Assembly (NCBI GenBank): GCA_964578745.1 | Contig: CAZODZ010000010.1 | Span: forward strand, 1-30,194 | DNA: 30,194 nucleotides | Reading direction: 5' to 3' | From: SKVJ01 sp964578745 | GTDB lineage: Bacteria; Chloroflexota; Dehalococcoidia; GIF9; AB-539-J10 | Shown: positions 23,478 to 30,194 of the stretch, one piece after another | Layout of the letters: each line of letters begins with the position of its first letter | Numbering within the stretch: the first letter of the stretch is position 1 | Program-made: the position numbers and the translations under genes | Notes under the pieces: model-generated | The model's input: only the letters and a program-made list of their open reading frames with translations | The model's database searches: none | Told to the model about the DNA's origin: nothing

Positions 23478-24566
23478 CTACGGTAATCGCGCCAAGTGGT
23501 AAGGGCCGCTACACGGTGGGCCGTCTGTGTATCGAAGTGTCATCTCAGTAAGGTCGAGGATTATCGACGACAGTGTCATCCACTGCTCCATCCGAGGGAA
23601 ACGCCCATCAGGATGTCTGCAGATGGAATCGGGATAGCTGAAGTGGTCAGTCAATGCCTCGCGTATCGTTTCAACCCCGAGACGTCCCTTGCGAGCTGTC
23701 AGCAACCGGCGCAGGCGACCACTCCGGAAAATGGTATCAGGCAACGTACTCTTCCCGGTGTCACGTACCGGCAGCATCGGAGACTCGAAATGGTTAGCAT
23801 GGGTGAGTATGCCATCACGGGGATAAAGGAAAAGCACATCGTTCGGCAGGTTCTCAACATCGATTATCTCCCCACCTTGGTGCGCGACGATCATATTCAT
23901 GCTGTTCGGCCCGACATAGGTCAGCAACATCTTCAGGGCATCTGACATGCGCTCGGAATTCAAGATCCCGCGCAGCTTGATCAGGAAGGGCACCCCTGGC
24001 TTGAAGACGTCGAGCTCGCTTCTGATGTAGTTAATGCAGACACCCATGCCTGTCGAGTTGATACCGCGATGGCCGATCGTGCCCGCCTCCGCATGCATGA
24101 CAATATCCGGCTTGTCCTTCTGCTCAATCTGCAGCACTATCGACGTCCTCACCGCTTCTGCACGCCAGTCCCAGTTCTGGCCGATGATGAGATGACCGTT
24201 TTCCGTAACCTCGGGCATCAGACCAAACGATGTACAGCCGCCGGTCGGCGCGTCTTTCAATGCATTAGGAAGATAAGCGAAGGTCAACTCGGTGCGCGCG
24301 TTCAACGCTGCGACTTCGCGGAATTCAAGACCCGCCCCTTCTGCAACACCTCGCATCTCTTCCGCCAAGTCAGCATCGTAGTGCTCGATGAACGGCACAA
24401 AGGCCTCAACATCAGACAAGATCTTCTCTTTGTCCACACCACCCATGTGCTGCCACATGTTCATGTAGAAGCCCAGATTGTCGTGAATAAGACTCTTCGC
24501 TCTTGCTCCATGCTCGCGCCCTATGTCCCGTGGGCTGCCCTTAAGTTTCAGTACCGGTACAGTCAT
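23478..24566 (-). CDS. C45-family acyltransferase/peptidase (Ntn hydrolase)
   Basis: This 362-residue protein resembles acyl-CoA:6-aminopenicillanic acid acyltransferase-type Ntn hydrolases. These are made as precursors and self-cleave before a nucleophilic Cys. N-terminal LKGSPRDIGREHGAR and the region LNARTELTF precede GGCTSFG with candidate nucleophile C111, followed by IIGQNWDW and INSTGMGVCINYIRS, which are typical of the family. ATG 24566 is preceded by GGGGAGG; the longer reading from 24590 puts that site inside the gene. It ends only 19 nt before the activase start, so the two are co-transcribed. Members act on amide or acyl-amino-acid bonds; substrate unknown. Confidence 0.9.
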   Translation of the reverse strand: MTVPVLKLKGSPRDIGREHGARAKSLIHDNLGFYMNMWQHMGGVDKEKILSDVEAFVPFIEHYDADLAEEMRGVAEGAGLEFREVAALNARTELTFAYLPNALKDAPTGGCTSFGLMPEVTENGHLIIGQNWDWRAEAVRTSIVLQIEQKDKPDIVMHAEAGTIGHRGINSTGMGVCINYIRSELDVFKPGVPFLIKLRGILNSERMSDALKMLLTYVGPNSMNMIVAHQGGEIIDVENLPNDVLFLYPRDGILTHANHFESPMLPVRDTGKSTLPDTIFRSGRLRRLLTARKGRLGVETIREALTDHFSYPDSICRHPDGRFPRMEQWMTLSSIILDLTEMTLRYTDGPPCSGPYHLARLP

Positions 24567-24685
24567 CGTTTCCTCCCCGTGATCGAACACCCGACACTGC
24601 GGACAAAGTGTAGCGACAGAGGTGTATTCACAGCTATTCTACAACGTAGAGCTAGGTACGGCCATTCAGCGTCACAGCCCTGCCG

Positions 24686-24715
24686 TTGTTACAGTTTAAA
24701 TCGTACTGTTACAAT
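24686..24715 (+). promoter_or_regulatory. Promoter of the aminotransferase gene with a TGTTACA direct repeat
   Basis: TTGTTA (24686-24691), an 18-bp spacer and TACAAT (24710-24715) form a promoter. TGTTACA occurs at 24687-24693 and 24707-24713, exactly 20 bp apart, overlapping both promoter boxes, so it may bind a regulator. The predicted transcript start near 24722 rules out translation starts upstream of that point. Confidence 0.5.
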
Positions 24716-24767
24716 AATGTTCCATCGCGAACAGACACGAGAGCTTCTCGTTGTTGGCCGCGGCACG

Positions 24768-26006
24768 ATGCAGATGCAGTCAGCACAACAGTCGTCCACC
24801 CACGCAAGGGTCTCCAGCAGAATCGACCGCGTGTCTGCCGATTCGGCCTTCGTCGTCCTCGCACGAGCTCAAGCACTTGAGGCAGAAGGTATCGACGTGG
24901 TGCACCTCGAGATCGGCGAACCCTGTTTCGACACACCCGACAACGTGCGACAGGCATGCAACAGGGCAATCAACAGTGGTCTGACCCACTACTGCAACTC
25001 TCAAGGCATCATCCCGCTGAGGGAGGAGATAGCCCGGAATGTCTGCGTAACACGGCAGATGGAAGTCACCCCTGACCGGGTCATCGTGGGTCCTGGTGCC
25101 AAGCCGCTCATTTTCTTTGCGATTCTTGCCCTCCTCGACGAGGAAGACGAGGCCATCTATCCAGCGCCGCTCTTCCCTGTGTTCCAGTCCGCCATCGGCT
25201 TCGCCGGTGCTACCGCCGTGCCCGTGCCGCTGCGCGAGGAACTTGACTTCCGCTTCGATCTGGAGGAACTGCGCGCCCGCATTGGCCCACGCACCAGACT
25301 ACTTATCCTGAACTCGCCGCATAACCCAACCGGTGGAGTCCTGACCCGTGAAGACGTCGAGGAGATTGCACGGCTCGCCTGTGAGCACGACCTCATCGTG
25401 CTCACGGACGAAATCTACGACCACATGTACTATGGCGAGTCGCCAGCCAGTGTCTTCGGCATCGACGGGATGCAGGATCGGACAGTGCTCGTCACCGGCT
25501 TCAGCAAGACATACGCCATGACCGGATGGCGTCTCGGCTACGCCGTCATGCCCAAATGGCTTGTCGAACCGGTGGTGCGGCTCATAAACAGCAGTTTCTC
25601 ATGTACTCCTCATTTCATACAGATGGCCGGGCTCGAAGCACTCACCGGGCCACAGGCCGACAGTGTTGAGATGATGAAGATACTGCGCGAGCGCAGAGAC
25701 CAGATGATCGAAGGCCTCAACAGGATTCCGGGTATCTCCTGCCGAGTTCCGCGCGGGGCCTTCTACGCCTTTCCAAACATCAGTTCATTCGGCCTGTCAT
25801 CAGCGCAGCTCGCCTCGCTCTTGCTCGAGAGAGGTGGTGTGGCCACTCTTCCAGGGACTGCCTTTGGCCAGGAGGGCGAGGGCTACCTGCGCCTTTGCTT
25901 CTCCACCTCGGCAGAGAACATTGACAAGGCTCTTACACGCATCCGCAGCGTGACCTCACACTTACAAGGCCAGGCCCACGACGCCTCTGCTCGGTTCCAA
26001 GACTGA
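24768..26006 (+). CDS. Class I/II PLP aminotransferase (aspartate/aromatic type)
   Basis: About 412 residues, fold-type I. LEIGEPCFDTPDNV resembles the substrate-binding N-terminal segment of Ib-type aminotransferases. SPHNPTGG (N186) and LTDEIYDHMYY contact PLP. K247 in GFSKTYAMTGWRLGY is the Schiff-base lysine, and the C terminus has the LRLCFSTSAENIDKAL segment with the carboxylate-binding Arg. The start is not certain: ATG 24768 or 24774 lie downstream of the promoter, but neither has a clear ribosome site. The frame is open back to 24069, but that part lies antisense to the C45-type gene and has no family resemblance. It is the only plus-strand gene among minus-strand neighbours, and ends 1 nt from the convergent flavoprotein gene. 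The amino donor/acceptor is not deducible. Confidence 0.9.
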   Translation: MQMQSAQQSSTHARVSSRIDRVSADSAFVVLARAQALEAEGIDVVHLEIGEPCFDTPDNVRQACNRAINSGLTHYCNSQGIIPLREEIARNVCVTRQMEVTPDRVIVGPGAKPLIFFAILALLDEEDEAIYPAPLFPVFQSAIGFAGATAVPVPLREELDFRFDLEELRARIGPRTRLLILNSPHNPTGGVLTREDVEEIARLACEHDLIVLTDEIYDHMYYGESPASVFGIDGMQDRTVLVTGFSKTYAMTGWRLGYAVMPKWLVEPVVRLINSSFSCTPHFIQMAGLEALTGPQADSVEMMKILRERRDQMIEGLNRIPGISCRVPRGAFYAFPNISSFGLSSAQLASLLLERGGVATLPGTAFGQEGEGYLRLCFSTSAENIDKALTRIRSVTSHLQGQAHDASARFQD

Positions 26007-26007
26007 C

Positions 26008-27378
26008 TCAGGCAGGTCGCAGTGAGCGAAAGGCGGCTTGTACCAGCTCCGGCAGTGCAGGGTGAATGTGAATGCCGCGCTCGATCTCCTCGACGTGCCC
26101 TCCCGATGTCATCGCGTTGATAACCTCCTGCACGAGAGAAGGAGCGTGTGGTCCGATGACGTGAAAGCCAAGTATCCTGCGGCTGTCTCTGTCCACTACC
26201 GCTTTCGCAAATCCGTCTGTCTCCATCATCGCCTCTCCCTCGGCAGTGTCCATATAGCGGGACGTTCCCACGAGGATACGGTGGTCTTTGCGTGCATCGC
26301 TGGCTGTGAGTCCGACGGCCGCAATCTGTGGATAGGAGAACACAGCATGTGGGGCTGCACTATAATCCATGGCCTCACGCCGTCTTCCAAACGCATTCCG
26401 CGCTGCAAGCGAAGCCTCAATGTTGGCAATATGGCGGAACATGTACTTACCATTCGCGTCGCCTATGGCGTATATCCCGGGAACGTTCGTTTGCATGTAC
26501 TCGTCAACCAGTATGTATCCCCGTGCATCGGTCTTTATGCCCGCCTTTTCTACACCAAGCAGATCAGCGTTGGAACACCTCCCTGTGGCCAGCATGACGG
26601 TATCAGCAGCGACCGAAAAGCGCGCACCTGAGCCTCGCTCCCGCACGAGAAGGCGGATATCGCGCAGACCCCTGTCGATACGCTCTACCTCGGTGTTTGT
26701 CAGTACCTGCATGCGCGTGCGCAGCGCACGGAGGAGCAGTGCCGCTATCTCGGGCTCCTCACCCACAACAAGCCGGTCGGCAGCCTCGATAAGAGTGACC
26801 GATGTTCCCATAGCGGAAAAGAAATGGGCATACTCGACCCCAATATATCCCCCACCGAGAATCGCCAGGCTTCGGGGAGGGACAGTCAAATTCAGCAGTG
26901 ACTCCGTTGTGAGGCATTCAACCGTGTCAAGCCCCGGCACATTCGGAATGCATGGCCGCGACCCCGTTGCGATAAAGATCCTGTCGGACTGCAGCGTCGT
27001 GCCGTTCACCTCAATTGTCTTGCTCCCGGTGAAATGGCCTTCCCCCTCGTACAGGTCCAAACCTTGAAGCTGCGCGACAGACTCGGCAAGCTGTTTTTCA
27101 GCTTCCTCTACGCTCTTCCTCATGCGGTCCATGATGAGGCCGAAATCAATCTGATGTATGGTGGCATCGATTCCGAGCTTCGCGGCATCGCGTATCTCAA
27201 CCACACGGTCAGCAGGAAACATCAGCATCTTGGAAGGAATGCAGCCGAGGTTCGGACATGTTCCTCCCAGTGGTCCTTTGTCAACAAGCGCCACCCGTAG
27301 GCCACGAAACACTGCCTCGTAGGCAACGAACATGCCCGACCCGGAGCCGACCACAATCGCGTCGTAGACCCTTTTCAC
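26008..27378 (-). CDS. Dihydrolipoamide dehydrogenase-like FAD/NAD(P)-disulfide oxidoreductase
   Basis: This 456-residue class I pyridine nucleotide-disulfide reductase has an FAD-binding VVGSGSGMFVAYEA, redox cysteines C41/C46 in GGTCPNLGCIPSK, an NAD-binding ILGGGYIGVEYAHFFSAMG, a second FAD motif IYAIGDANG, and the interface active-site pair H439/E444 in HIHPALPE. It could act on lipoyl groups, mycothiol-like thiols or a partner thioredoxin. Family level cannot separate these. The GTG start follows AAGGTG. It is preceded after 26 nt by the DnaJ-C/thioredoxin fusion gene, whose disulfide it may reduce (inference). Confidence 0.92.
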   Translation of the reverse strand: MKRVYDAIVVGSGSGMFVAYEAVFRGLRVALVDKGPLGGTCPNLGCIPSKMLMFPADRVVEIRDAAKLGIDATIHQIDFGLIMDRMRKSVEEAEKQLAESVAQLQGLDLYEGEGHFTGSKTIEVNGTTLQSDRIFIATGSRPCIPNVPGLDTVECLTTESLLNLTVPPRSLAILGGGYIGVEYAHFFSAMGTSVTLIEAADRLVVGEEPEIAALLLRALRTRMQVLTNTEVERIDRGLRDIRLLVRERGSGARFSVAADTVMLATGRCSNADLLGVEKAGIKTDARGYILVDEYMQTNVPGIYAIGDANGKYMFRHIANIEASLAARNAFGRRREAMDYSAAPHAVFSYPQIAAVGLTASDARKDHRILVGTSRYMDTAEGEAMMETDGFAKAVVDRDSRRILGFHVIGPHAPSLVQEVINAMTSGGHVEEIERGIHIHPALPELVQAAFRSLRPA

Positions 27379-27404
27379 GCGGCCACCTTCAACTGCGGAA
27401 TGCT

Positions 27405-27980
27405 TTATCCTCCGGCCAACATCCGGTCGATGCGGACCCGAAGGTCGCTGGCTGATACTGCACCTAGGCTGACGTCAGCAATACGCCCGTTTTTGAATAG
27501 CAAGACGGTGGGAATGCTCGTGACCTGATACCGGCGTGAGGCGAGAGGGTTCTCGTCCACGTTGAGCTTGCAGAACTTCACCCTGCCAGCATATTCGGCC
27601 GCCAGCTTCTCAGTCACCGGCCCCAGCGCCCTACAGGGACCACACCACGGCGCCCAGAAATCAACCAGGACAGGCACAGAGGAGTGCAGCACCTCAGCCT
27701 CGAATGTCGCATCAGTGACCACTTCCACCCGCCCTCGTCCAGGACCACTCTGGACCGTGAGCCGGATGAGGATGTCACCCTCGCGATCGTCAGTAACTTT
27801 CAGTGCGTTGCGCAGCCGCACCACTTGTCCACTCCTGGCTCCGGCAGGCACCTTCACTTCAAGCCGTTTGTTATGTCGTGTCAAGACACGGGTAACTCCA
27901 CGCCGTGCCTCTTCCTCAGACAAGGTGAGACTGTACGTAGCCTGGGCCAGCGCGCCGGTTTGCTGTCGGTCGCTCTCCAT
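27405..27980 (-). CDS. DnaJ C-terminal-like domain fused to thioredoxin
   Basis: This 191-residue protein has two modules. Residues about 14-78 (YSLTLSEEEARRGVTRVL, then RLEVKVPAGARSGQVVRLR and GDILIRLTV) resemble the substrate-binding CTD of DnaJ/CbpA, but there is no J domain. Residues about 85-191 are a full thioredoxin with VDFWAPWCGPCRALGP (WCGPC 112-116), cis-Pro P157 in TSIPTVLLF and FKNGRI. The ATG has no strong ribosome site. It lies 20 nt behind the AbfD-like gene and 26 nt before the flavin disulfide reductase gene, forming a three-gene redox operon. It probably docks thioredoxin activity onto a client protein such as the operon's oxygen-sensitive enzyme (inference). Confidence 0.93.
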   Translation of the reverse strand: MESDRQQTGALAQATYSLTLSEEEARRGVTRVLTRHNKRLEVKVPAGARSGQVVRLRNALKVTDDREGDILIRLTVQSGPGRGRVEVVTDATFEAEVLHSSVPVLVDFWAPWCGPCRALGPVTEKLAAEYAGRVKFCKLNVDENPLASRRYQVTSIPTVLLFKNGRIADVSLGAVSASDLRVRIDRMLAGG

Positions 27981-28000
27981 GGTTCACAACTGACAACTGG

Positions 28001-29509
28001 CTATTGCCGGGCGTTAGACTCCCCGGCCGAGTCTTGTTTTGCAGACTCGCCGCCTTTCGGCTTGAGTCTCAACGTCCGCTTCACCAGCTCCTTATCGTGA
28101 GTATAGTCGATGACACGCTGCAGCATTATCTTCTGGGCCTGGACAGGACCCGCACCATGCCACGTACCTACGCCGTGCAGACCAGCCGTCCAGTTCTGCA
28201 AGTGTTTGTGCACCTTCATGACATTCTCAGCCGGCTCGTCGCCGCCAAAGCTGTAGAACTCCTCAACGTACGCTTTCGTCTCCGGGTTCTTAAGCTCTTT
28301 GAGCGACGGAAGCGTCACTATGAGGCCGCCACCTATGTCACCCGCCAGCGCCATAACACGCCAGAATGCATTGCACACGTTGAGCTTGGCCACATTGCCC
28401 ATCAACTCGTCAGGCAGGAACACGCCGGACCCCACGGGCTCCTCCGACCCGTTGTACGCCGCAGCCAGGCCGCACGCACGGCATGTCTCGCGAAGCGTGA
28501 CCATTTCGGCGAGCTGCTCATTGATGTGGGGCACGTTCTGCAGGCCTTTGTACTCCTGCACCAGCTTTGCGCTGCCGATGATCTGGTTCATGAAGCCGAC
28601 CTTACATGTGCCACCACAGGTCATTCTGTGCGTGCGCGCAAACCGTGTCACGAACTTCACCGAATACTCGCTCTCACCACAATGGAATACCCTCTCCCAT
28701 GGCACAAAGACATCTTCGAACACTATCATCGATGTCTCACGCTGGCCGTACACAGGATTGCCAAGCTCCTCGATATCGTTCGCTGCCTCACGTTCAGCCG
28801 AGAATGGCGTGTACTGACAGATGAACGTGATGCCGGGTGCGTCAGGTGGAGTGGCAAACGCCACTGCATAATCTGACTCGCCGGCCGAGTGCGCCGACTG
28901 AGGTAGAACAACAATTTCGTTGCTTGCAAATCCACCACTGATATTTATCTTCGCACCCCTGACAACGATACCTTTCGCGCTCCTGTCCACCACTTTGACC
29001 GATAGATACGGGTCCGGCCAGTTCAGTGCCCTTCTGTTTCGCTGCCCACGCGGCTCTGTAAGTGCGCCGGCGACGGCAAGGTCGTTCTCCTGTACCCACT
29101 TCAGGTATTCAAGGAATCGAGGGTGATATGACGTGCCCAGCTCCCTATCCATCTCCCACGTCGTGCTCCAGAGTGAATGGAAGCAGTCGAGACCGACACA
29201 ACGATAGATGCAGGTTCCGAGGTTCTCCGCAGTGAACGTGCCGGCTTGTGCCTTGCGGATAAGGTCATCGACACTGCGGCATACGTACGTATACCGGTTT
29301 ACCGTATCATTAATCAGCGGCGACCACGCCGTCATGGTCTCGCGGCTGGTCGGGTCGAGCGCCCAGGCATAGCTTGCCTTGTTTGCTTCGACTACTGTCC
29401 TCGTGTTCGGGTTCGTGAGAACACTTTCCACGCGCGCGCCATTCATGAAGACGCGTGGATGGAGTGACTTCAAGCTCTCTTCAAACTGGTCGGGAGTCTT
29501 AAGTGCCAT
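28001..29509 (-). CDS. HpaB/4-hydroxybutyryl-CoA dehydratase-like flavo-iron-sulfur protein
   Basis: This 502-residue protein belongs to the HpaB superfamily (4-hydroxyphenylacetate 3-hydroxylase/AbfD). N-terminal, middle and C-terminal domains are recognisable: RVESVLTNPNTR; LTEPRG...DPYLSVKVVDRSAKGIVVRGAK; VFEDVFVPWERVF; and GAGPVQAQKIML. It keeps the AbfD-type [4Fe-4S] pattern C100-x3-C104 (GTCIYRCVG) and H294...C302-K303 (HRMTCGGTCKVG), with E258 in GQRE. In AbfD, as I recall it, the ligands are C99, C103, H292 and C299. It differs at the Tyr between His and Cys (here C298), in having one extra residue there, and at the C-terminal Glu before HGAG (not conserved). It is therefore more likely a dehydratase/isomerase than a hydroxylase. 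ATG 29509 lies 7 nt after AAGGAGG. Confidence 0.88.
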   Translation of the reverse strand: MALKTPDQFEESLKSLHPRVFMNGARVESVLTNPNTRTVVEANKASYAWALDPTSRETMTAWSPLINDTVNRYTYVCRSVDDLIRKAQAGTFTAENLGTCIYRCVGLDCFHSLWSTTWEMDRELGTSYHPRFLEYLKWVQENDLAVAGALTEPRGQRNRRALNWPDPYLSVKVVDRSAKGIVVRGAKINISGGFASNEIVVLPQSAHSAGESDYAVAFATPPDAPGITFICQYTPFSAEREAANDIEELGNPVYGQRETSMIVFEDVFVPWERVFHCGESEYSVKFVTRFARTHRMTCGGTCKVGFMNQIIGSAKLVQEYKGLQNVPHINEQLAEMVTLRETCRACGLAAAYNGSEEPVGSGVFLPDELMGNVAKLNVCNAFWRVMALAGDIGGGLIVTLPSLKELKNPETKAYVEEFYSFGGDEPAENVMKVHKHLQNWTAGLHGVGTWHGAGPVQAQKIMLQRVIDYTHDKELVKRTLRLKPKGGESAKQDSAGESNARQ

Positions 29510-29589
29510 GCGAAGGCCTCCTTGATCATACATACACGTGCCGCTATGCGCAGCAGACTTACTCGAAACCTTACTGTAGCACACCCCTG

Positions 29590-29618
29590 TTGAAGAGTGG
29601 ATGGCTCTGCACTAGAAT
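29590..29618 (+). promoter_or_regulatory. Promoter of the fumarylacetoacetate-hydrolase-family gene
   Basis: TTGAAG (29590-29595), a 17-bp spacer and TAGAAT (29613-29618) lie in the 180-bp divergent gap. The leader would be about 65 nt. Confidence 0.55.
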
Positions 29619-29689
29619 AGCCGCACGGTTGATATGTCTGCCGCGCACGTGCACGTTCTTTTCATGCGGCGAGACTGGAAAGGAGCAGG

Positions 29690-30194
29690 ATGATACTTGC
29701 AAAGGTGCTACTGGGAGGCGAGGCGCGCTGGACAATCGTAGAAGGCGACTCGCTGTTTGCTATCGACGGCGACGTCTATGGAGAGTTCACAGGGGGCAGG
29801 CGGCTTGGAGCACTCACAGAAGCCAAGTTGCTCGCACCAGCCGACCCGGTTACTATTATCTGCTGCGGACTGAACTACTACGACACACTGGAGCAGCTGC
29901 AGATTGAAGTGCCGAAGGAACCGGCGCTCTTCTACAAGCCCTGCTCAGCCTTGGTGAACCCCGGCGACGATACCTGCACAATCCCGGCAATCTCAGACGA
30001 TCCACGGTATGAAGCGGAGATGTGCGCGGTCATCAAGCGCCGTGCATGGAAAGTCACCGAAGAGCATGCCTTGGACTATGTACTGGGCTACACCTGCGGG
30101 AATGATATGACGCTGTGGGACCTGTACCAGAAGGACGGGAGACTTACCCGTGCGAAGGGATACTACCATTCCGCACCACTCGGCCCCGTGCTCG
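29690..30194 (+). CDS. Fumarylacetoacetate hydrolase-family protein (partial, 3' end outside window)
   Basis: The visible 168 residues match the FAH/HpaG/MhpD superfamily, metal-dependent enzymes that hydrate or hydrolyse 2-oxo acids and acylpyruvates in aromatic catabolism. LFYKPCSALVNPGD is followed by YEAEM, whose glutamates are candidate metal ligands, then KVTEEHALDYVLGYTCGNDMT and HSAPLGPVL. An N-terminal domain of about 60 residues, as in many bacterial FAH proteins, precedes these. AGGAG lies 6 nt before ATG 29690. It diverges from the AbfD-like operon, consistent with a shared catabolic theme. Confidence 0.92.
   Translation, partial: MILAKVLLGGEARWTIVEGDSLFAIDGDVYGEFTGGRRLGALTEAKLLAPADPVTIICCGLNYYDTLEQLQIEVPKEPALFYKPCSALVNPGDDTCTIPAISDDPRYEAEMCAVIKRRAWKVTEEHALDYVLGYTCGNDMTLWDLYQKDGRLTRAKGYYHSAPLGPVL

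Noticed and set aside
24069..24767. An N-terminal extension of the aminotransferase frame
   Set aside because: It lies antisense to the well-supported C45-type gene, precedes the predicted promoter, and has no aminotransferase similarity.

Overview
The window is a bacterial chromosome segment of moderately high GC. Its gene content best fits an anaerobic member of the Chloroflexota, probably Dehalococcoidia-like. That assignment is inference. It rests on the one-step LL-diaminopimelate aminotransferase lysine route next to dapF, a CIRCE/HrcA heat-shock element, a very large BadF/HgdC-type acyl-CoA dehydratase activase, and an HpaB/4-hydroxybutyryl-CoA-dehydratase-like flavo-iron-sulfur protein. 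No phage structural genes, insertion sequences or CRISPR arrays were seen.

Layout. Positions 1-840 (minus strand) hold tRNA-Arg(TCT) and a small operon of an FmdB-type zinc ribbon and a zinc-finger protein behind a perfect CIRCE operator. Positions 1063-7195 (plus strand) are a compact housekeeping operon, pgk-tpiA-miaA-dapF-dapL-hflX, with several ATGA-type overlaps and an apparent ATA start for hflX. Positions 7243-10173 hold an M20-family deacylase with an internal compensated frameshift, coupled to a histone-deacetylase-family protein, then a ribbon-helix-helix protein and a thiamine-binding-domain protein. Positions 10329-13775 are the riboflavin operon ribD-ribE-ribBA-ribH. Positions 13765-15153 hold small genes: a one-domain EF-Tu-like protein and three unrecognised proteins.

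Positions 15154-16569 are a gene-poor 1.4-kb stretch. It contains a 28-bp dif-like palindrome (11-bp arms, 6-bp centre) 147 bp upstream of a complete Xer-type tyrosine recombinase gene. Plus-strand genes dominate to its left and minus-strand genes to its right, as expected where replichores meet. This is the most interesting feature: a candidate single-recombinase Xer/dif chromosome-resolution module at the replication terminus.

The right part (17771-30194) is mainly minus strand and catabolic or redox in character. It carries tRNA-Met(CAT), a CinA-like protein with a damaged amidase domain, a 1,400-residue double activase fused to dehydratase-like domains, a C45-type acyltransferase/peptidase, and a plus-strand class I aminotransferase. 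It ends with an operon of an HpaB/AbfD-like protein, a DnaJ-C-domain/thioredoxin fusion and a dihydrolipoamide-dehydrogenase-like flavoprotein, and a divergent fumarylacetoacetate-hydrolase-family gene cut by the window end. Together these suggest anaerobic acyl-CoA, amino-acid or aromatic catabolism with iron-sulfur radical dehydratase chemistry; the substrates cannot be read from the sequence.
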